64,000 bases of DNA from Posidoniimonas corsicana. Its GTDB lineage: Bacteria > Planctomycetota > Planctomycetia > Pirellulales > Lacipirellulaceae. The stretch spans positions 62,001-126,000 of the forward strand of contig NZ_SIHJ01000002.1 of the NCBI RefSeq assembly GCF_007859765.1. Direction: 5' to 3'. The position numbers were made by a program, and so were the translations under genes. Of this stretch, positions 7,529 through 18,948 are shown one piece after another. How positions within the stretch are numbered: the stretch's first letter is position 1; each line of letters begins with the position of its first letter. A model generated the notes under the pieces. That model was not told where the DNA came from, made no database searches, and saw nothing but the letters and a program-made list of their open reading frames with translations.

Positions 7529-10303
7529 CTAGTCGATCTTCTTGATCGAGAGGTTGCGGAATGTTAGCACAGATCCGCCCCAGTTGTACTTGCCGCCGAA
7601 CCCGACCTGGAGCGGGCGGGCGGGCGTCCAGCCCGGCAGCGCTTTACTTTCTACCACGTGCTGGTCGCCGATCCAGACGTCCACCACTCCGCGGTCGAGG
7701 CGCACACGGAACGGCGCCACTTTGTCGGACCACTCCAGCGGCGTCTTGTGCTCGGTGTGCTCCCCGTAGGGCCCCGCGGCGATCCAATCCTCCGAGGGGT
7801 TGAGCATCACGCTGAAGGCCGGCTTCTCCGCCTGGCAGATGAACACCCCGGCGTCCCAGAGGTTGTAGGGGCTCTCGCCGTACTCCCACTCGCCGCTCAG
7901 CTCCCAGGCCGGGCCGAAGTCGGCATGGCAGACCGCGATCACGCCGTCGGTTGAAGAGACGCCCCGCAGCGCCCGGTTGTCCTCTTCACTTGTCCAGAAG
8001 CCCGCCGCCGTTTGCCAACCGGCTAGCGTCGGGTCGGCCTGCAGGGCCACCGCCTGCCCCTCGTCGAACGCCCGCAGCCAGTTGAGCGTTTGCAGCTTCG
8101 ACCGCAGGCGGAACCGCACGTGCGGGCCGATGTCTTGTTGCTCGGCGAGCTCCTCAAGCCGCTGGATCGCGGTGGCGCGGTTGTCCGGGTCGTCGTCCGA
8201 GAGGACTTCCATCAGCTCCGCCGCCTGCGGGGAGGTCCGCACCCGCACCTCCGACACCACCTCGCTGACCGTCACGGGGAAACGGGCGAACGCGTTGAAC
8301 TCGGGCTCACCGTTGAGCTCGTCGAGCCGGCGTTCGGCGTCCTCCCAGTGCTCGGTGCAGTAGGCGAGCGCCAGGTGCACCGACCGCCACCAGTTGGCGT
8401 TGGAGTCTTCGGCGATGTAGCGGTCGCAGACCTCGGCCGCCTCGTCATAGACCCCCTGCCGCTTGAGGATGTCCAGGCCGAGCGTGTTCTGGCTGTCGCG
8501 AGCGACTTTCCAGAGCGCCTCGCACAGCATGTACGGGACGTCGGTGTCGTAGCGTTCGGTCTGCTTGCACCGCAGCCCGAACTGGTACATCTGGCCGAAG
8601 CTCCCTCCCCAGCGGGGCGTCAAGCCGTACAAGTAGGCGTGGTACGCCGGGTTGTGGTCGATCTGCGCCTCGACCGCGCGGTCGAACCACAACCGCATCT
8701 CACTGGGCGGCGACACGTTGTCCGCCATCGTGAGTCCGATCATCTCGGTCGCCGGCTCGGGGCGGTCCGGCGCCGCGATCCAGGCGTCCTCGTAGCAGTC
8801 CCGGGCGGCGGCCATCTCCTTTGCGAACACCTTCCAGCCCTCCTCGGATACCGAAGACGCCCAGCCGGTGCCGCGGGCTTTCCAGGCCCGACGCGAGTGG
8901 TGCGCGCCGCCGATCATGTTGACGATGAACGGCTGCTGCTCCACGTGCGCACGGGCGGCCTCGTAGAACTGGGCTTCCTCGTCTAGGGTGCAGCCCTTGG
9001 CGACCTCCAGGATCGAATCCAACAGTTGCCGCCCCTGCTGGTTGGACAGGTCGTCTTGAAGGATCATCTGCAGGGCCTCCCGCTTGACCGCCTCGGCGAA
9101 CTCGGCCGCGTCCGCGGAATTGGCCATCTGCTGATTCAGCGTGCGGTGGGCGCGATTGGCCGCCGCGTACCTCCGGTTCGCGGGGTAGCCCCGTTCAACC
9201 AGGCCGGCGTAGCTCTGCACCACCAGCTCCTCCGCCTGGGCCTTTGCTTCGTCGTCACTGCCCGCGTCCTGGAGCATCGCGCCCACGCAGTACTGGACCA
9301 TCGGGTCGTCGCAGCCCAGCGCCAGCACCGCCTGGCCCATCTCCGCCAGCTCGGCCTGCATCTTGAAGCCCTCGTCGCCGCCGAAGTGCCGGGCGACCTC
9401 GGAGAGGAACTGCGTGGCTTGCTCGTCCCAGGCGTCGTTGTGCGAGCCGTGCTCCGCGTAGGCGTCGACCAACGTGCGGCGGTTGAACGCCAGCTTGCTG
9501 GCGGCGAAGTCGCGCACGGTCGTGGCCCCAGGCTTCAAGGGGATCGGGCCGGTCAGGTCGGGGCGTTTCGCGCCGGGGGGCCCGAACGACTCAACCAGCT
9601 CCAGGCCGTCCGCCTCGGGCAGCTTGAACGCGTCCTCGGCAAGGTCGGCGTCAAACCGCCAGTTGTCGAAGATCGCCACGGGCATCGGCATCTCCGCAGA
9701 GTCGTCGTCATCGGGCTGCAGCTTCCACTCGAACCTCCGCACGAGGGGCTGGTCGCCCTGCTGCACCCACACAACGACCCGCGAGTCGCCCCGGCCCAGT
9801 TGAAGCCGGTCGCACAACACGCGCCCATCGCGCTGCGGCTCGAGCGTCGACAGCTCGATTCCGGCGCCGGCGACGCCCAGCGGGTCGGCGCCCGCCAGGC
9901 GGACCGCCACGCTAGCGCCCGCCAGCACGCGGGCCGCGGCGGTCCTGAGCAGCGAGTCGAAGTCACCGCCGGCCTCTTCCTGAACCTGCTGGCCGAACAC
10001 CGGCATCGTGGCGACCAGCTTTTTGCCATCGCAGATGAACTGCGCGCCGGAATCGCCCTGCGAGGTGACCGACAGCCGGTTGGGTCGGGCGAGGACCACG
10101 CGGCGTTCTTCGAGCTCGGCCTCCGGCTGGACCATCCCGTATTGCACGTCGACGGAGAAACTCTTGGCGGCGGTGTAGAAATCGGTCACACGCTGCGCAA
10201 GCTGTTGCGCCTCGTCAGCGGCGAACACCGCCGGGCCTCGCGACAGCAGCAAGAGCGCCACCAGCACCGCGGCCGCGGTGCGGCGGGTTTGAAGGATCGC
10301 CAT
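7529..10303 (-). CDS. large secreted protein: DUF2092/LolA-like, DUF4034-like, and beta-sandwich end domain
   Basis: 924 residues from the ATG at 10303, where a signal peptide begins (AAAVLVALLLLSRGPAVFAADE). Residues about 27-230 (VTDFYTAAKSFSVDVQYGM...) look like a DUF2092/LolA-type lipoprotein-carrier fold. Residues about 330-760 are helical, with CYEDAWIAAPDRPEPATEMIGLTM and YHAYLYGLTPRWGGS resembling DUF4034/TPR-like regions. The last ~170 residues (GFWTSEEDNRALRG... WGGSVLTFRNLSIKK) resemble the DUF1080/LamG-like sandwich. Such architectures are planctomycete-specific and of unknown role; the domain assignments are by eye. Probably periplasmic. The 301-bp spacer upstream holds only the hairpins at 10504-10548. 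Confidence 0.75.
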   Translation of the reverse strand: MAILQTRRTAAAVLVALLLLSRGPAVFAADEAQQLAQRVTDFYTAAKSFSVDVQYGMVQPEAELEERRVVLARPNRLSVTSQGDSGAQFICDGKKLVATMPVFGQQVQEEAGGDFDSLLRTAAARVLAGASVAVRLAGADPLGVAGAGIELSTLEPQRDGRVLCDRLQLGRGDSRVVVWVQQGDQPLVRRFEWKLQPDDDDSAEMPMPVAIFDNWRFDADLAEDAFKLPEADGLELVESFGPPGAKRPDLTGPIPLKPGATTVRDFAASKLAFNRRTLVDAYAEHGSHNDAWDEQATQFLSEVARHFGGDEGFKMQAELAEMGQAVLALGCDDPMVQYCVGAMLQDAGSDDEAKAQAEELVVQSYAGLVERGYPANRRYAAANRAHRTLNQQMANSADAAEFAEAVKREALQMILQDDLSNQQGRQLLDSILEVAKGCTLDEEAQFYEAARAHVEQQPFIVNMIGGAHHSRRAWKARGTGWASSVSEEGWKVFAKEMAAARDCYEDAWIAAPDRPEPATEMIGLTMADNVSPPSEMRLWFDRAVEAQIDHNPAYHAYLYGLTPRWGGSFGQMYQFGLRCKQTERYDTDVPYMLCEALWKVARDSQNTLGLDILKRQGVYDEAAEVCDRYIAEDSNANWWRSVHLALAYCTEHWEDAERRLDELNGEPEFNAFARFPVTVSEVVSEVRVRTSPQAAELMEVLSDDDPDNRATAIQRLEELAEQQDIGPHVRFRLRSKLQTLNWLRAFDEGQAVALQADPTLAGWQTAAGFWTSEEDNRALRGVSSTDGVIAVCHADFGPAWELSGEWEYGESPYNLWDAGVFICQAEKPAFSVMLNPSEDWIAAGPYGEHTEHKTPLEWSDKVAPFRVRLDRGVVDVWIGDQHVVESKALPGWTPARPLQVGFGGKYNWGGSVLTFRNLSIKKID

Positions 10304-10503
10304 AGACGGTTCACTTTCAAGTGATGAAGAGGTTGAGCGAAAAGCAGCCGACCGGCGGCCTTCCGCATCCAGTCTATCACCACCCGATCGGCGGCACAAA
10401 GCACTTCGTCGCCGAACGCGCTGCTCCGCCTGCAGGGTCCGCCGGTCGAAGGACGGTTAAGGAGTACTGCCTACTAAACGGCTTGGCCCGGCTGTACGAA
10501 CTA

Positions 10504-10548
10504 CGCCGCGACTGCAGAACGCGGCGTCCACGGTGGAGGACCACCGTG
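10504..10548. other. two adjacent hairpins downstream of the HEAT-like gene
   Basis: CGCCGCG at 10504-10510 pairs with CGCGGCG at 10520-10526; CACGGTGG at 10529-10536 pairs with CCACCGTG at 10541-10548. They follow the stop of the minus-strand gene at 10605 and precede the large secreted-protein gene. There is no U run, so they may be repeat remnants or RNA-stabilising stems rather than an intrinsic terminator. Confidence 0.4.
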
Positions 10549-10604
10549 TGACAGAGGTCGGCCCGAACAAGCGGCTACACTGATTCGGCTTAGGCGTCTC
10601 AAGT

Positions 10605-11021
10605 CTATGTATCGAAACCAGTAACGTTCCAACCGAGAAAGTGCGAAACGTCGTCAGCCGCTGCAATGGCTTGTCCAGTCACGATTCTGTCTGATTCAGC
10701 AAGCGCGGATTCGATGACAGGAAGTACGCGTGTCTCGTCAAGCTTCCCGAACCGTCTGGCAAGGTGACCAAGACTGAGAACAGCATTTCCACGCACCTGC
10801 GGATGATGATGTCTAGCCAAGCCGAGACAGATATCCTGTGACCACTCTAGGTCAGGATCGGTCAGCGAAACGCGGATTGGGATTAGCGATAGCTCGTCTG
10901 GGTCGTCACGATCAATCGCTGCATAAACCTCTTCTTTGGACACGGGGGTAACGTTGCGATATTGCACTTGGAACTCTCTGGGCGGAGTAGTTGAGTCTCG
11001 AATACCCTTCGAGGCTCTCAC
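10605..11021 (-). CDS. HEAT-repeat-like small protein, unusual composition
   Basis: 138 residues from a GTG start at 11021. The core EWSQDICLGLARHHHPQVRGNAVLSLGHLARRFGKLDETRVLPVIESAL is a HEAT/armadillo-type helical pair, and the end (GQAIAAADDVSHFLGW) is conserved in a family of ~130-residue HEAT proteins that often occur singly or near immunity loci in other bacteria. No function is assigned. The gene is visibly poorer in GC than everything around it (many A/T third positions), which suggests recent acquisition. It is isolated between a repeat-bearing spacer and the divergent oxyR-like gene. Confidence 0.65.
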   Translation of the reverse strand: MRASKGIRDSTTPPREFQVQYRNVTPVSKEEVYAAIDRDDPDELSLIPIRVSLTDPDLEWSQDICLGLARHHHPQVRGNAVLSLGHLARRFGKLDETRVLPVIESALAESDRIVTGQAIAAADDVSHFLGWNVTGFDT

Positions 11022-11208
11022 GAACTAAGTATACGAGAGTCGCTGTCGGTCGCTCTGTCCTCACTCCTCCTCTGAGGCGTCACTCCCCACCGCCTGGCGA
11101 CGGTCGCTCCCCCGCCGCTCCTCAATGTCGCTAGTGCTCCCGCCGGTCCACTGCCATAATGCAGTTCTACACAGCACTTCACCTACGGCGGCACGAGCGG
11201 GCGACGCG

Positions 11209-12117
11209 ATGGACACGGATCAACTCAGGCAGTTTCTGCGTGTGGCCGAACGGGGGAACATCACCCACGCCAGCGAGGAGTTGGGCGTCTCGCAGCCGAC
11301 GCTAAGCCGCTCAATCCAGCGGCTCGAGGAGGAGTTCGGCCAGCCGCTGCTGGAGCGTCGCACGCGTTCGATTGCGCTGACCGACGCGGGCCGGCTGCTG
11401 GAGTCCCGCGCCAAGCAGGTGCTGCAAATCCTGGACGACGCCAAGACCCAGATCGCCGACGACGGGCAGAGCGGGCAGCTGCGGATTGCCTCGATCCCGA
11501 CCGTGGCGCCGTATTTCCTGCCAGACTTCCTGCGGTGCTTCCACAACGACTACCCCGATGCGATGCTGGTTGTGCAGGAAGACACCACCGACAAGCTGGT
11601 GCAGCGGTGCAAGGACGGCGAGATCGACTTGGCGGTGCTGGCGCTGCCGATCTCTGCCAAGTACCTCCAGACCGAGCCGCTCTTCAGCGAGCCGCTGCTG
11701 TTGGTCACCGCCACCGACCACCCGCTGGCCACGAAGGCCGAGGTGACGCTGGAGGATGTGGAGCCGTGTGCGTTCATCCTGCTCGACGAGGCCCACTGCC
11801 TGACGGAGAACGTGGTGTCGTTCTGCCGGCAGCGGTCGATCCAGCCGGTGGCCGTCGAGCGGACCAGCCAACTGACCACGGTTCAGGAGCTGGTGTCGTT
11901 GGGGCACGGCGTGTCGATGATCCCGGCCATGGCGCGGCGGCTCGACGAATCGCCCAACCGGGTCTACCGCACGCTGGCCGGCGAGGTCCCCAACCGCACC
12001 ATCGCGATGCTGTGGAACCCCTACCGGTTCGAGAGCAAGCTGCAGCGGGCGCTCAAGGAACGCCTGCGGTCGTATGCCGCAGAGTTCGAGGCCCGGCTGA
12101 CCGACGGCCTGCCTTGA
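11209..12117 (+). CDS. oxyR: LysR-family peroxide regulator of the OxyR type
   Basis: 302 residues from the ATG at 11209 ([19 protein letters not shown]). Residues 1-60 are the winged helix-turn-helix ([23 protein letters not shown]), followed by the linker helix and a two-lobe sensor domain. [14 protein letters not shown] places Cys197 and Cys206 nine residues apart, as for the peroxide-sensing C199/C208 pair of E. coli OxyR (CLRDQAMGFC). It should therefore form a disulfide on H2O2 and activate defence genes. The catalase and WrbA genes lie 3.4-6 kb away and are plausible targets. The Cys pair makes OxyR more likely than CynR/CysB-type regulators. Confidence 0.85.
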   Translation: MDTDQLRQFLRVAERGNITHASEELGVSQPTLSRSIQRLEEEFGQPLLERRTRSIALTDAGRLLESRAKQVLQILDDAKTQIADDGQSGQLRIASIPTVAPYFLPDFLRCFHNDYPDAMLVVQEDTTDKLVQRCKDGEIDLAVLALPISAKYLQTEPLFSEPLLLVTATDHPLATKAEVTLEDVEPCAFILLDEAHCLTENVVSFCRQRSIQPVAVERTSQLTTVQELVSLGHGVSMIPAMARRLDESPNRVYRTLAGEVPNRTIAMLWNPYRFESKLQRALKERLRSYAAEFEARLTDGLP

Positions 12118-12265
12118 GCCGCCTCAGGTGGACCGAAGACTCCACTAGCAAAAGCATCGCCCCCCAGGCCCGGCTGGAAGTCCGTTGGCTGCCGTCCTGA
12201 GACGGGGCCGCCGGTTTCCTGCTGAGCCTGAGGGGCTGGATGCTGGTGGGGGCCTGACCGGGTCG

Positions 12266-12781
12266 TTATCGCAGTGCGGTAGTCTTACCCGCGGTCCCCC
12301 TCCGCAGCGTCGATACGCGACGGATTTCGGTTAGCAGCCCTAGCGCCTCGAACTCCGCAGCCACGTCTTCGGCCTCGGCAAGCGTGCCGTAGGTCTCGTG
12401 GTAGCGCCAGTCGGGCTCCTTCACGCCCTCGAAAATGGTCGTGGTGAACAGATTGTCGGGATCGACCCAGTCGTTCGTGGAGGGGTCGATGCCGTTCCAG
12501 TCCTGGCGGTCGCGGTACTTCAGCGCGTCCTCATAGCTGGCGAACGCGCCGCTGTACCAGTACTTGCCGTTCTCGTACGCGTACTCGACGTACCAGGCGA
12601 CGTCGGTTCCCGGCTTGGCAATGTACAACTCGTAGTCGTACATGCTGTCCATCGCGTCGGCCAGCGGGATCGAAACGGGGTCGCCGTACACCTCCTCCAG
12701 CGAGACCGAGCCGCTCTGCGCGAGGGCGGCAGTGGGGGACAGCAGGGCAACCAGGCCGGCGACGGCGATCAGGATCAACAT
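12266..12781 (-). CDS. secreted protein of unknown function
   Basis: 171 residues from the ATG at 12781; an in-frame GTG at 12820 would add 13 residues. A hydrophobic signal segment (LILIAVAGLVALLSPTAALAQ) is followed by a mature domain rich in Tyr/Trp/Asp (YDYELYIAKPGTDVAWYVEY, YWYSGAFASYEDALKYRDRQDW). The phrase FASYEDALKYRDR and a second similar unit (YHETYGTLAEAEDVAAEFEALG) suggest two related alpha/beta units of a SPOR-like small fold. I do not recognise a family. Likely periplasmic. Confidence 0.65.
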   Translation of the reverse strand: MLILIAVAGLVALLSPTAALAQSGSVSLEEVYGDPVSIPLADAMDSMYDYELYIAKPGTDVAWYVEYAYENGKYWYSGAFASYEDALKYRDRQDWNGIDPSTNDWVDPDNLFTTTIFEGVKEPDWRYHETYGTLAEAEDVAAEFEALGLLTEIRRVSTLRRGTAGKTTALR

Positions 12782-12863
12782 GGCGAAACTCACTTCGTGC
12801 GTGGGGGTGGGGGCGAGCACGCCCTGTGCTCTCGCCCGCTAGTACGCACCACGCCGCGGGCTG

Positions 12864-13604
12864 TTACGCGCCATCGGAAGATTCTTGGCCATCGCGGAGC
12901 GCTTCGAGCCGCTGGCGGAGCTCCTCGATGCAGCGGTTGACCTGCTGTTCGTCGTCCAGGCCGTCGAGGTCGAGATCGGCGGCCGCCAGGGGGCGTCCGA
13001 TGCGGACCTCGATCGGCGACCCCAGCCGCAGCCGCAGCGTGTGCGGCCGCAGCGCGTAGTAAGCGCCCTCCAGCCAGACCGGCGCCACCGGCACGCCGAG
13101 ACGCACCATCAGCAGCCCCACGCCGGGCTTCAGCTCCTGGAGCCGGCCGTCGATGGTGCGGGTGCCCTCGGGGAACCAGACTAGGTTTTCGTCGCGCTCG
13201 AGCACGGCCGCCGCGGCCGCCAACGCCGAGGCCTTACGCTCGATAGGCACCGTTTTTGCTAACCTATTAAAAAACCGCCGCACCGCGTGCCGCAGCACGG
13301 CGCCCCGCCGGCCGGCCCAGCGGGTCTTGTCGAGGGTGGCGTTGTCAAGGGCGGCGAACAGCGCCGCGCCGTCCAGCGAGCTGGTATGGTTGGGGGCGAT
13401 GACCAATGGCCCCTCGGCCGGCAGCCGGTCGAGGCCACGGACCGTGAACCGGAACAGCAGTCGCATCAGCCGGCGGTTGATCGCGATAAACAGCCGCCGC
13501 AACCGCGAACGCACCGGCCCCAGCGGGCGGAGCCAGCGGCGCTGCTCGTCGGTCAGGTGCTGCTCCGGCTGGTCGAAGTAGTCGCTTGCGGAGGCGCCCT
13601 GCAT
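12864..13604 (-). CDS. plsC: 1-acyl-sn-glycerol-3-phosphate acyltransferase family protein
   Basis: 246 residues of the PlsC/LPLAT family, which puts a second acyl chain on lysophosphatidic acid at the inner membrane. The catalytic HX4D is His73-Asp78 in NHTSSLD, and FPEGTRT at 144-150 is the glycerol-phosphate-binding motif; PVAPVWLEGAYY is block IV. A basic N-terminal helix (RSRLRRLFIAINRRLMRLLF) probably sits on the membrane. The gene is divergent from the metallophosphoesterase gene, with 46 bases between starts. Acceptor specificity cannot be read, so plsC is the family name only. Confidence 0.88.
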   Translation of the reverse strand: MQGASASDYFDQPEQHLTDEQRRWLRPLGPVRSRLRRLFIAINRRLMRLLFRFTVRGLDRLPAEGPLVIAPNHTSSLDGAALFAALDNATLDKTRWAGRRGAVLRHAVRRFFNRLAKTVPIERKASALAAAAAVLERDENLVWFPEGTRTIDGRLQELKPGVGLLMVRLGVPVAPVWLEGAYYALRPHTLRLRLGSPIEVRIGRPLAAADLDLDGLDDEQQVNRCIEELRQRLEALRDGQESSDGA

Positions 13605-13650
13605 CCCGTCCTCTCAAAAACCTGTGGTTCGACCTCAACCCCGAGGATCC

Positions 13651-14484
13651 ATGCTCACGCTAATGCAAATCTCGGACCTTCACTTCGGCCCGCACTACCT
13701 GCCGAAGGTGGGCGAGGCGACCCTCCGCGCCGCGCACGACCTGCGGCCCGGCGTGCTGGTGGTGAGCGGTGATTTTACCCAGCGCGCTAAGCCGGTGGAG
13801 TACCAGGCGGCCCGCCGGTTCCTGGACGACCTGCCGGCGGCGCCGCAGGTCGTCACGCCCGGCAACCACGACGTGCCGCTTTACCGGGTGTGGGAGCGGC
13901 TGACCGAGCCGTACAAGCACTACCGCCACTACATCAGCGAGGAGCTGGACAGCGTGCTGCGGGTGGAGGGCGCGTGTGTGGTGTCGCTCAACTCGGCGGC
14001 GCCCTACCACGCGATCACCAACGGCCGGATCCGCAACCACCAGCTCGACTACTGCGCCGAGCAGTTCCAGCGGGCCGGCGACGGCGAGCTACGCGTCGTG
14101 GTGGCGCACCACCACTTCGCCCCCGCGCCGGACTACGAGCAGACCGACGTGATGCCGCGGGCCAAGCGGGCGATGGACCGGTTCGAGTCGGTGGGCGTCG
14201 ACCTGATCATGGGCGGGCACCTGCACCGCGCGTACATCGGCAACTCGCTGGACATCTACCCCGGCTCGCGGCGCCAGCGGGGCGTCATTATCTGCCAGTC
14301 GGGCACCACCACGTCGCGGCGGGGCCGCGCCCGCGAGCGCGAGAAGAACTCGTTCAACCTGGTGGAGGTCAGCGACCGCTCGATTACGATTACGCACTGG
14401 ATGTACTTCTCGGACACCGACGGATTTGAGCCGATCAGCACGCACCGGTTCCCGCGGTGGCCAAACCGCAACCTCTCGGCGTAG
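13651..14484 (+). CDS. calcineurin-like metallophosphoesterase
   Basis: 277 residues, starting at the ATG at 13651 just before the first motif. All metal-binding blocks are present: ISDLHFG, VVSGDFTQ, TPGNHDVP, VVAHHHFAP and GGHLHRAYIG. The layout resembles the class III cyclic-nucleotide phosphodiesterase/YfcE/Icc-like branch. Substrate could be a cyclic nucleotide, a UDP-diacylglucosamine-like lipid or another phosphodiester; its neighbours (an acyltransferase and a lipid kinase) hint at phospholipid work, which is only inference. Cytoplasmic. Confidence 0.88.
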   Translation: MLTLMQISDLHFGPHYLPKVGEATLRAAHDLRPGVLVVSGDFTQRAKPVEYQAARRFLDDLPAAPQVVTPGNHDVPLYRVWERLTEPYKHYRHYISEELDSVLRVEGACVVSLNSAAPYHAITNGRIRNHQLDYCAEQFQRAGDGELRVVVAHHHFAPAPDYEQTDVMPRAKRAMDRFESVGVDLIMGGHLHRAYIGNSLDIYPGSRRQRGVIICQSGTTTSRRGRAREREKNSFNLVEVSDRSITITHWMYFSDTDGFEPISTHRFPRWPNRNLSA

Positions 14485-14502
14485 CTTACCGCGGAACCAC
14501 GC

Positions 14503-15405
14503 TTATCGGGGGACTACCACCTCGATCGCGGCGGGGACCGCCTCGAACTCGAACGGCTGCCCCACGAGCATCTCGCCGTCGGCCAGGAAACGGAGCTCGG
14601 GCTGCGCCTCGACCCGCAGCCGGCGGGTCCGCAGGTGCGTGACGCGTTGGTCCTCCAGGTAGTCGCCGAGGAAGAACTCGGCGCTCAGGGCCGCCAGGTC
14701 GAGCGGGGTGCCGTCGCGAACCGCGACCACGTCCAGCAGCCCGTCGGTCATGCTGGCGCGGGGCGCGACCCGCAGCCCGCCGGCGGCGAACGCGCCGTTC
14801 GCCACGATGATGTTCCAGAGCGGCGTTTCAAGCACGCCGTCGTCGTGCTCCAGGCTGACGTGGTAGGCCTGCAGGTCCGCCATCACCGGCAACGCGCTGC
14901 GGAGGTAGCACCACGGGCCCCAGGCCGCCTTCTCCTCGTGCTTCAGGCACTCGATCACTCGGTCGCTGTTTCCGCCGCTCGCCACGCAGGCGTAGTAGCG
15001 CTCACTCCCCGCGAACGACGCCCTGGCCAGGTCGATGGTCACGCGCTGGTCGGACCCGAGCGCCGCGTACGCCGACAGCGGGTCGAGCGGCACGCCCAAC
15101 GCGCGGCACAGGTTGTTCCCGGTGCCCAAGGGCACGAGGCCCAACGGGGGACGGCGGTCGCAACGCATCATGGTGTTGATGACCGAGTTGATGGTGCCGT
15201 CCCCGCCGGCGACGACGATGATGCGGGCCTCGGCGCACGCCTCGCGCACCGCCTGCTCACCCTCTTCCGGCGTGTGGGTCTCGACGACCACTAGCTCCTC
15301 GCCGAACATCTGCTGGAGCTGCTGCGGCAAAAAGTCCTCGGGGTTCGCGGGACCCGCCGCAGCGTTCCGCAAGACGTAGACCGGCGTTCGGGTGAGCTGT
15401 GGCAT
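14503..15405 (-). CDS. diacylglycerol/lipid kinase family protein (DagK-like)
   Basis: 300 residues from the ATG at 15405 (a GTG four codons earlier is also possible). VVAGGDGTINSVINTMM is the nucleotide-binding GGDGT motif and VPLGTGNNLCRALG the second conserved block of the DAGK catalytic domain; the C-terminal half is the beta-sandwich (DYLEDQRVTHLRTRRLRVEA) common to YegS/DgkB. It probably phosphorylates a lipid alcohol such as diacylglycerol with ATP. It converges with the metallophosphoesterase gene, 18 bases apart. Confidence 0.9.
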   Translation of the reverse strand: MPQLTRTPVYVLRNAAAGPANPEDFLPQQLQQMFGEELVVVETHTPEEGEQAVREACAEARIIVVAGGDGTINSVINTMMRCDRRPPLGLVPLGTGNNLCRALGVPLDPLSAYAALGSDQRVTIDLARASFAGSERYYACVASGGNSDRVIECLKHEEKAAWGPWCYLRSALPVMADLQAYHVSLEHDDGVLETPLWNIIVANGAFAAGGLRVAPRASMTDGLLDVVAVRDGTPLDLAALSAEFFLGDYLEDQRVTHLRTRRLRVEAQPELRFLADGEMLVGQPFEFEAVPAAIEVVVPR

Positions 15406-15506
15406 CGTGCGTGGCACTCGGGGGTCTCAGAAAGAAACGGCTCCCTGCATCAGGACAGGCGGCGCGCCGCCGGTCAAGCTTTCCGCTGTGCAAGCTACGG
15501 GACAGG

Positions 15507-17561
<2,055 letters not shown>

Positions 17562-17590
17562 AGCACATTCCTATCGTTGAGCATTGAAGG

Positions 17591-17610
17591 CGGCGGGGAC
17601 GGCCCCGCCG
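17591..17610 (-). other. GC-rich hairpin between wrbA and katE
   Basis: CGGCGGGG at 17591-17598 pairs with CCCCGCCG at 17603-17610 over a 4-base loop. No U run follows in the minus direction, so it looks like an RNA stem or partial attenuator rather than a clean terminator. It resembles the core of the 61-kb terminator. Confidence 0.4.
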
Positions 17611-17646
17611 TACGGTGTTCTGATTGAGCGGCAGCCGGCCGACTGA

Positions 17647-18258
17647 TTACCCGGCCAGCTTCTTGGCGATCTCGGCTACGTGCCTGCCCTGGAAGCGGGC
17701 GATGGCGAGTTCGTTCTCCGAGGGCTGACGCGAGCCGTCATCTTTGGCCAGCGTCGTGGCGCCGTAGGGCGTTCCGCCGGTGATCTCGCCCATCTCCGAG
17801 AGCTCCGGGCAGCTGTAGGGAACCCCAACCACCACCATGCCGTGGTGCAGCAGCGTAGTGTGGAAGCTGGTGATGGTGGTCTCTTGGCCGCCGTGCTGAG
17901 TCGCGGTCGAGGCGAACACGCTGCCGACCTTTCCCACCAGCGCGCCCTTCTTCCACAGCCCGCCCGTCGAGTCGAGGAACGTTCGCATCTGGGCGGCCAT
18001 ATTGCCAAAGCGGGTCGGCGTGCCGAACACGACCGCGTCCGCCTCGGCGAGCACGTCGGTGGTGGCCTCGGGCACGTCAGCGAACGCCTTTCGGGCCTCC
18101 AAGGCGCCCATTTTTTTGAGCACCTCGTCGGGGAGCGTCTCGGCGACCTGGTAGAGCTCTGCGTCGGCGCCATCAACGCCGCTCGCGCCATCGGCGATTG
18201 CCTGGGCGAGCTGGTAGACGTGTCCGTACGTGCTGTAAAAGACGACAGCAACCTTCAT
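17647..18258 (-). CDS. wrbA: NAD(P)H:quinone oxidoreductase, WrbA type
   Basis: 203 residues from the ATG at 18258, where the flavodoxin-like fold begins ([23 protein letters not shown], the FMN phosphate loop). [21 protein letters not shown] and [25 protein letters not shown] are hallmark WrbA blocks. It reduces quinones by two electrons using NAD(P)H, avoiding semiquinone and superoxide. The in-frame extension upstream is Arg/Pro-rich and not conserved. Its place before katE supports an oxidative-stress role. Confidence 0.93.
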   Translation of the reverse strand: MKVAVVFYSTYGHVYQLAQAIADGASGVDGADAELYQVAETLPDEVLKKMGALEARKAFADVPEATTDVLAEADAVVFGTPTRFGNMAAQMRTFLDSTGGLWKKGALVGKVGSVFASTATQHGGQETTITSFHTTLLHHGMVVVGVPYSCPELSEMGEITGGTPYGATTLAKDDGSRQPSENELAIARFQGRHVAEIAKKLAG

Positions 18259-18525
18259 GGGGGGCCTGCTGGCAAGAGTGCGCGAGGGAGCGAGCGTAGC
18301 GGCCGACCGGAGTCTCCGGCGGCGCACGAGGACTGCTGCTCCGCTACAGCAGGGCCTGTGCCAATTGCTGCGCAATACGAAGCGTGCTGCCGCAAGCATC
18401 GCTTCGGTGCCCGAATAGCGACACGGAATCGACGCGGGCTGGCACCGAGCAGCGCACCGCGGCCGATCGCCGACCGCCCAACCCGACCGGCGGCCGACCA
18501 GCGAGCAACTCGCCGCGACGTCCTG

Positions 18526-18774
18526 CTACCAGAGCGCCGTCGGCGAAGGCTCAGGCGCGTCGTCGACCGACAACGCAACGGCCAGTCGGCGCTCAATCTC
18601 GGCGCGGATCTGCAGCCGGACCAGCCACCGTCGCAGCACACCAGCGGCGTTGAGCCGGAGCTGGTACTCCTCGAGCACGGCCGCCTCGATGCCGGGGAGG
18701 TGCGCATCTCGGATGGCGCGGCCGTAGCGCTCGGGTCCGTCGGCCACGAAACGGTGAGAAGAATCGTCGAGCAT
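18526..18774 (-). CDS. small hypothetical protein
   Basis: 82 residues from the ATG at 18774 (MLDDSSHRFVADGPERYGRAI). The sequence has a protein-like composition with one long amphipathic helical stretch (VLEEYQLRLNAAGVLRRWLVRLQIRAEIERRLA) and no signal peptide. It lies alone in the spacer between wrbA and the GH39-like gene. I do not recognise a family, and a chance frame in GC-rich DNA cannot be excluded. Confidence 0.45.
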   Translation of the reverse strand: MLDDSSHRFVADGPERYGRAIRDAHLPGIEAAVLEEYQLRLNAAGVLRRWLVRLQIRAEIERRLAVALSVDDAPEPSPTALW

Positions 18775-18948
18775 TTCGGTGGCCTCGATCGGATGGCGAC
18801 AACGCCACGAGTGTAGCACGAGCGGCCGCCCCCACCAAAACCGGCCCGCGGCGGCGCGGTTCCGGCGAAAGTTGCGGCCGCGTGCAACCGTCCCCTACAA
18901 TGCTGAGGCGTCGAACCCTTATCCTCAGCTCCGGAACACCAGGCACCT

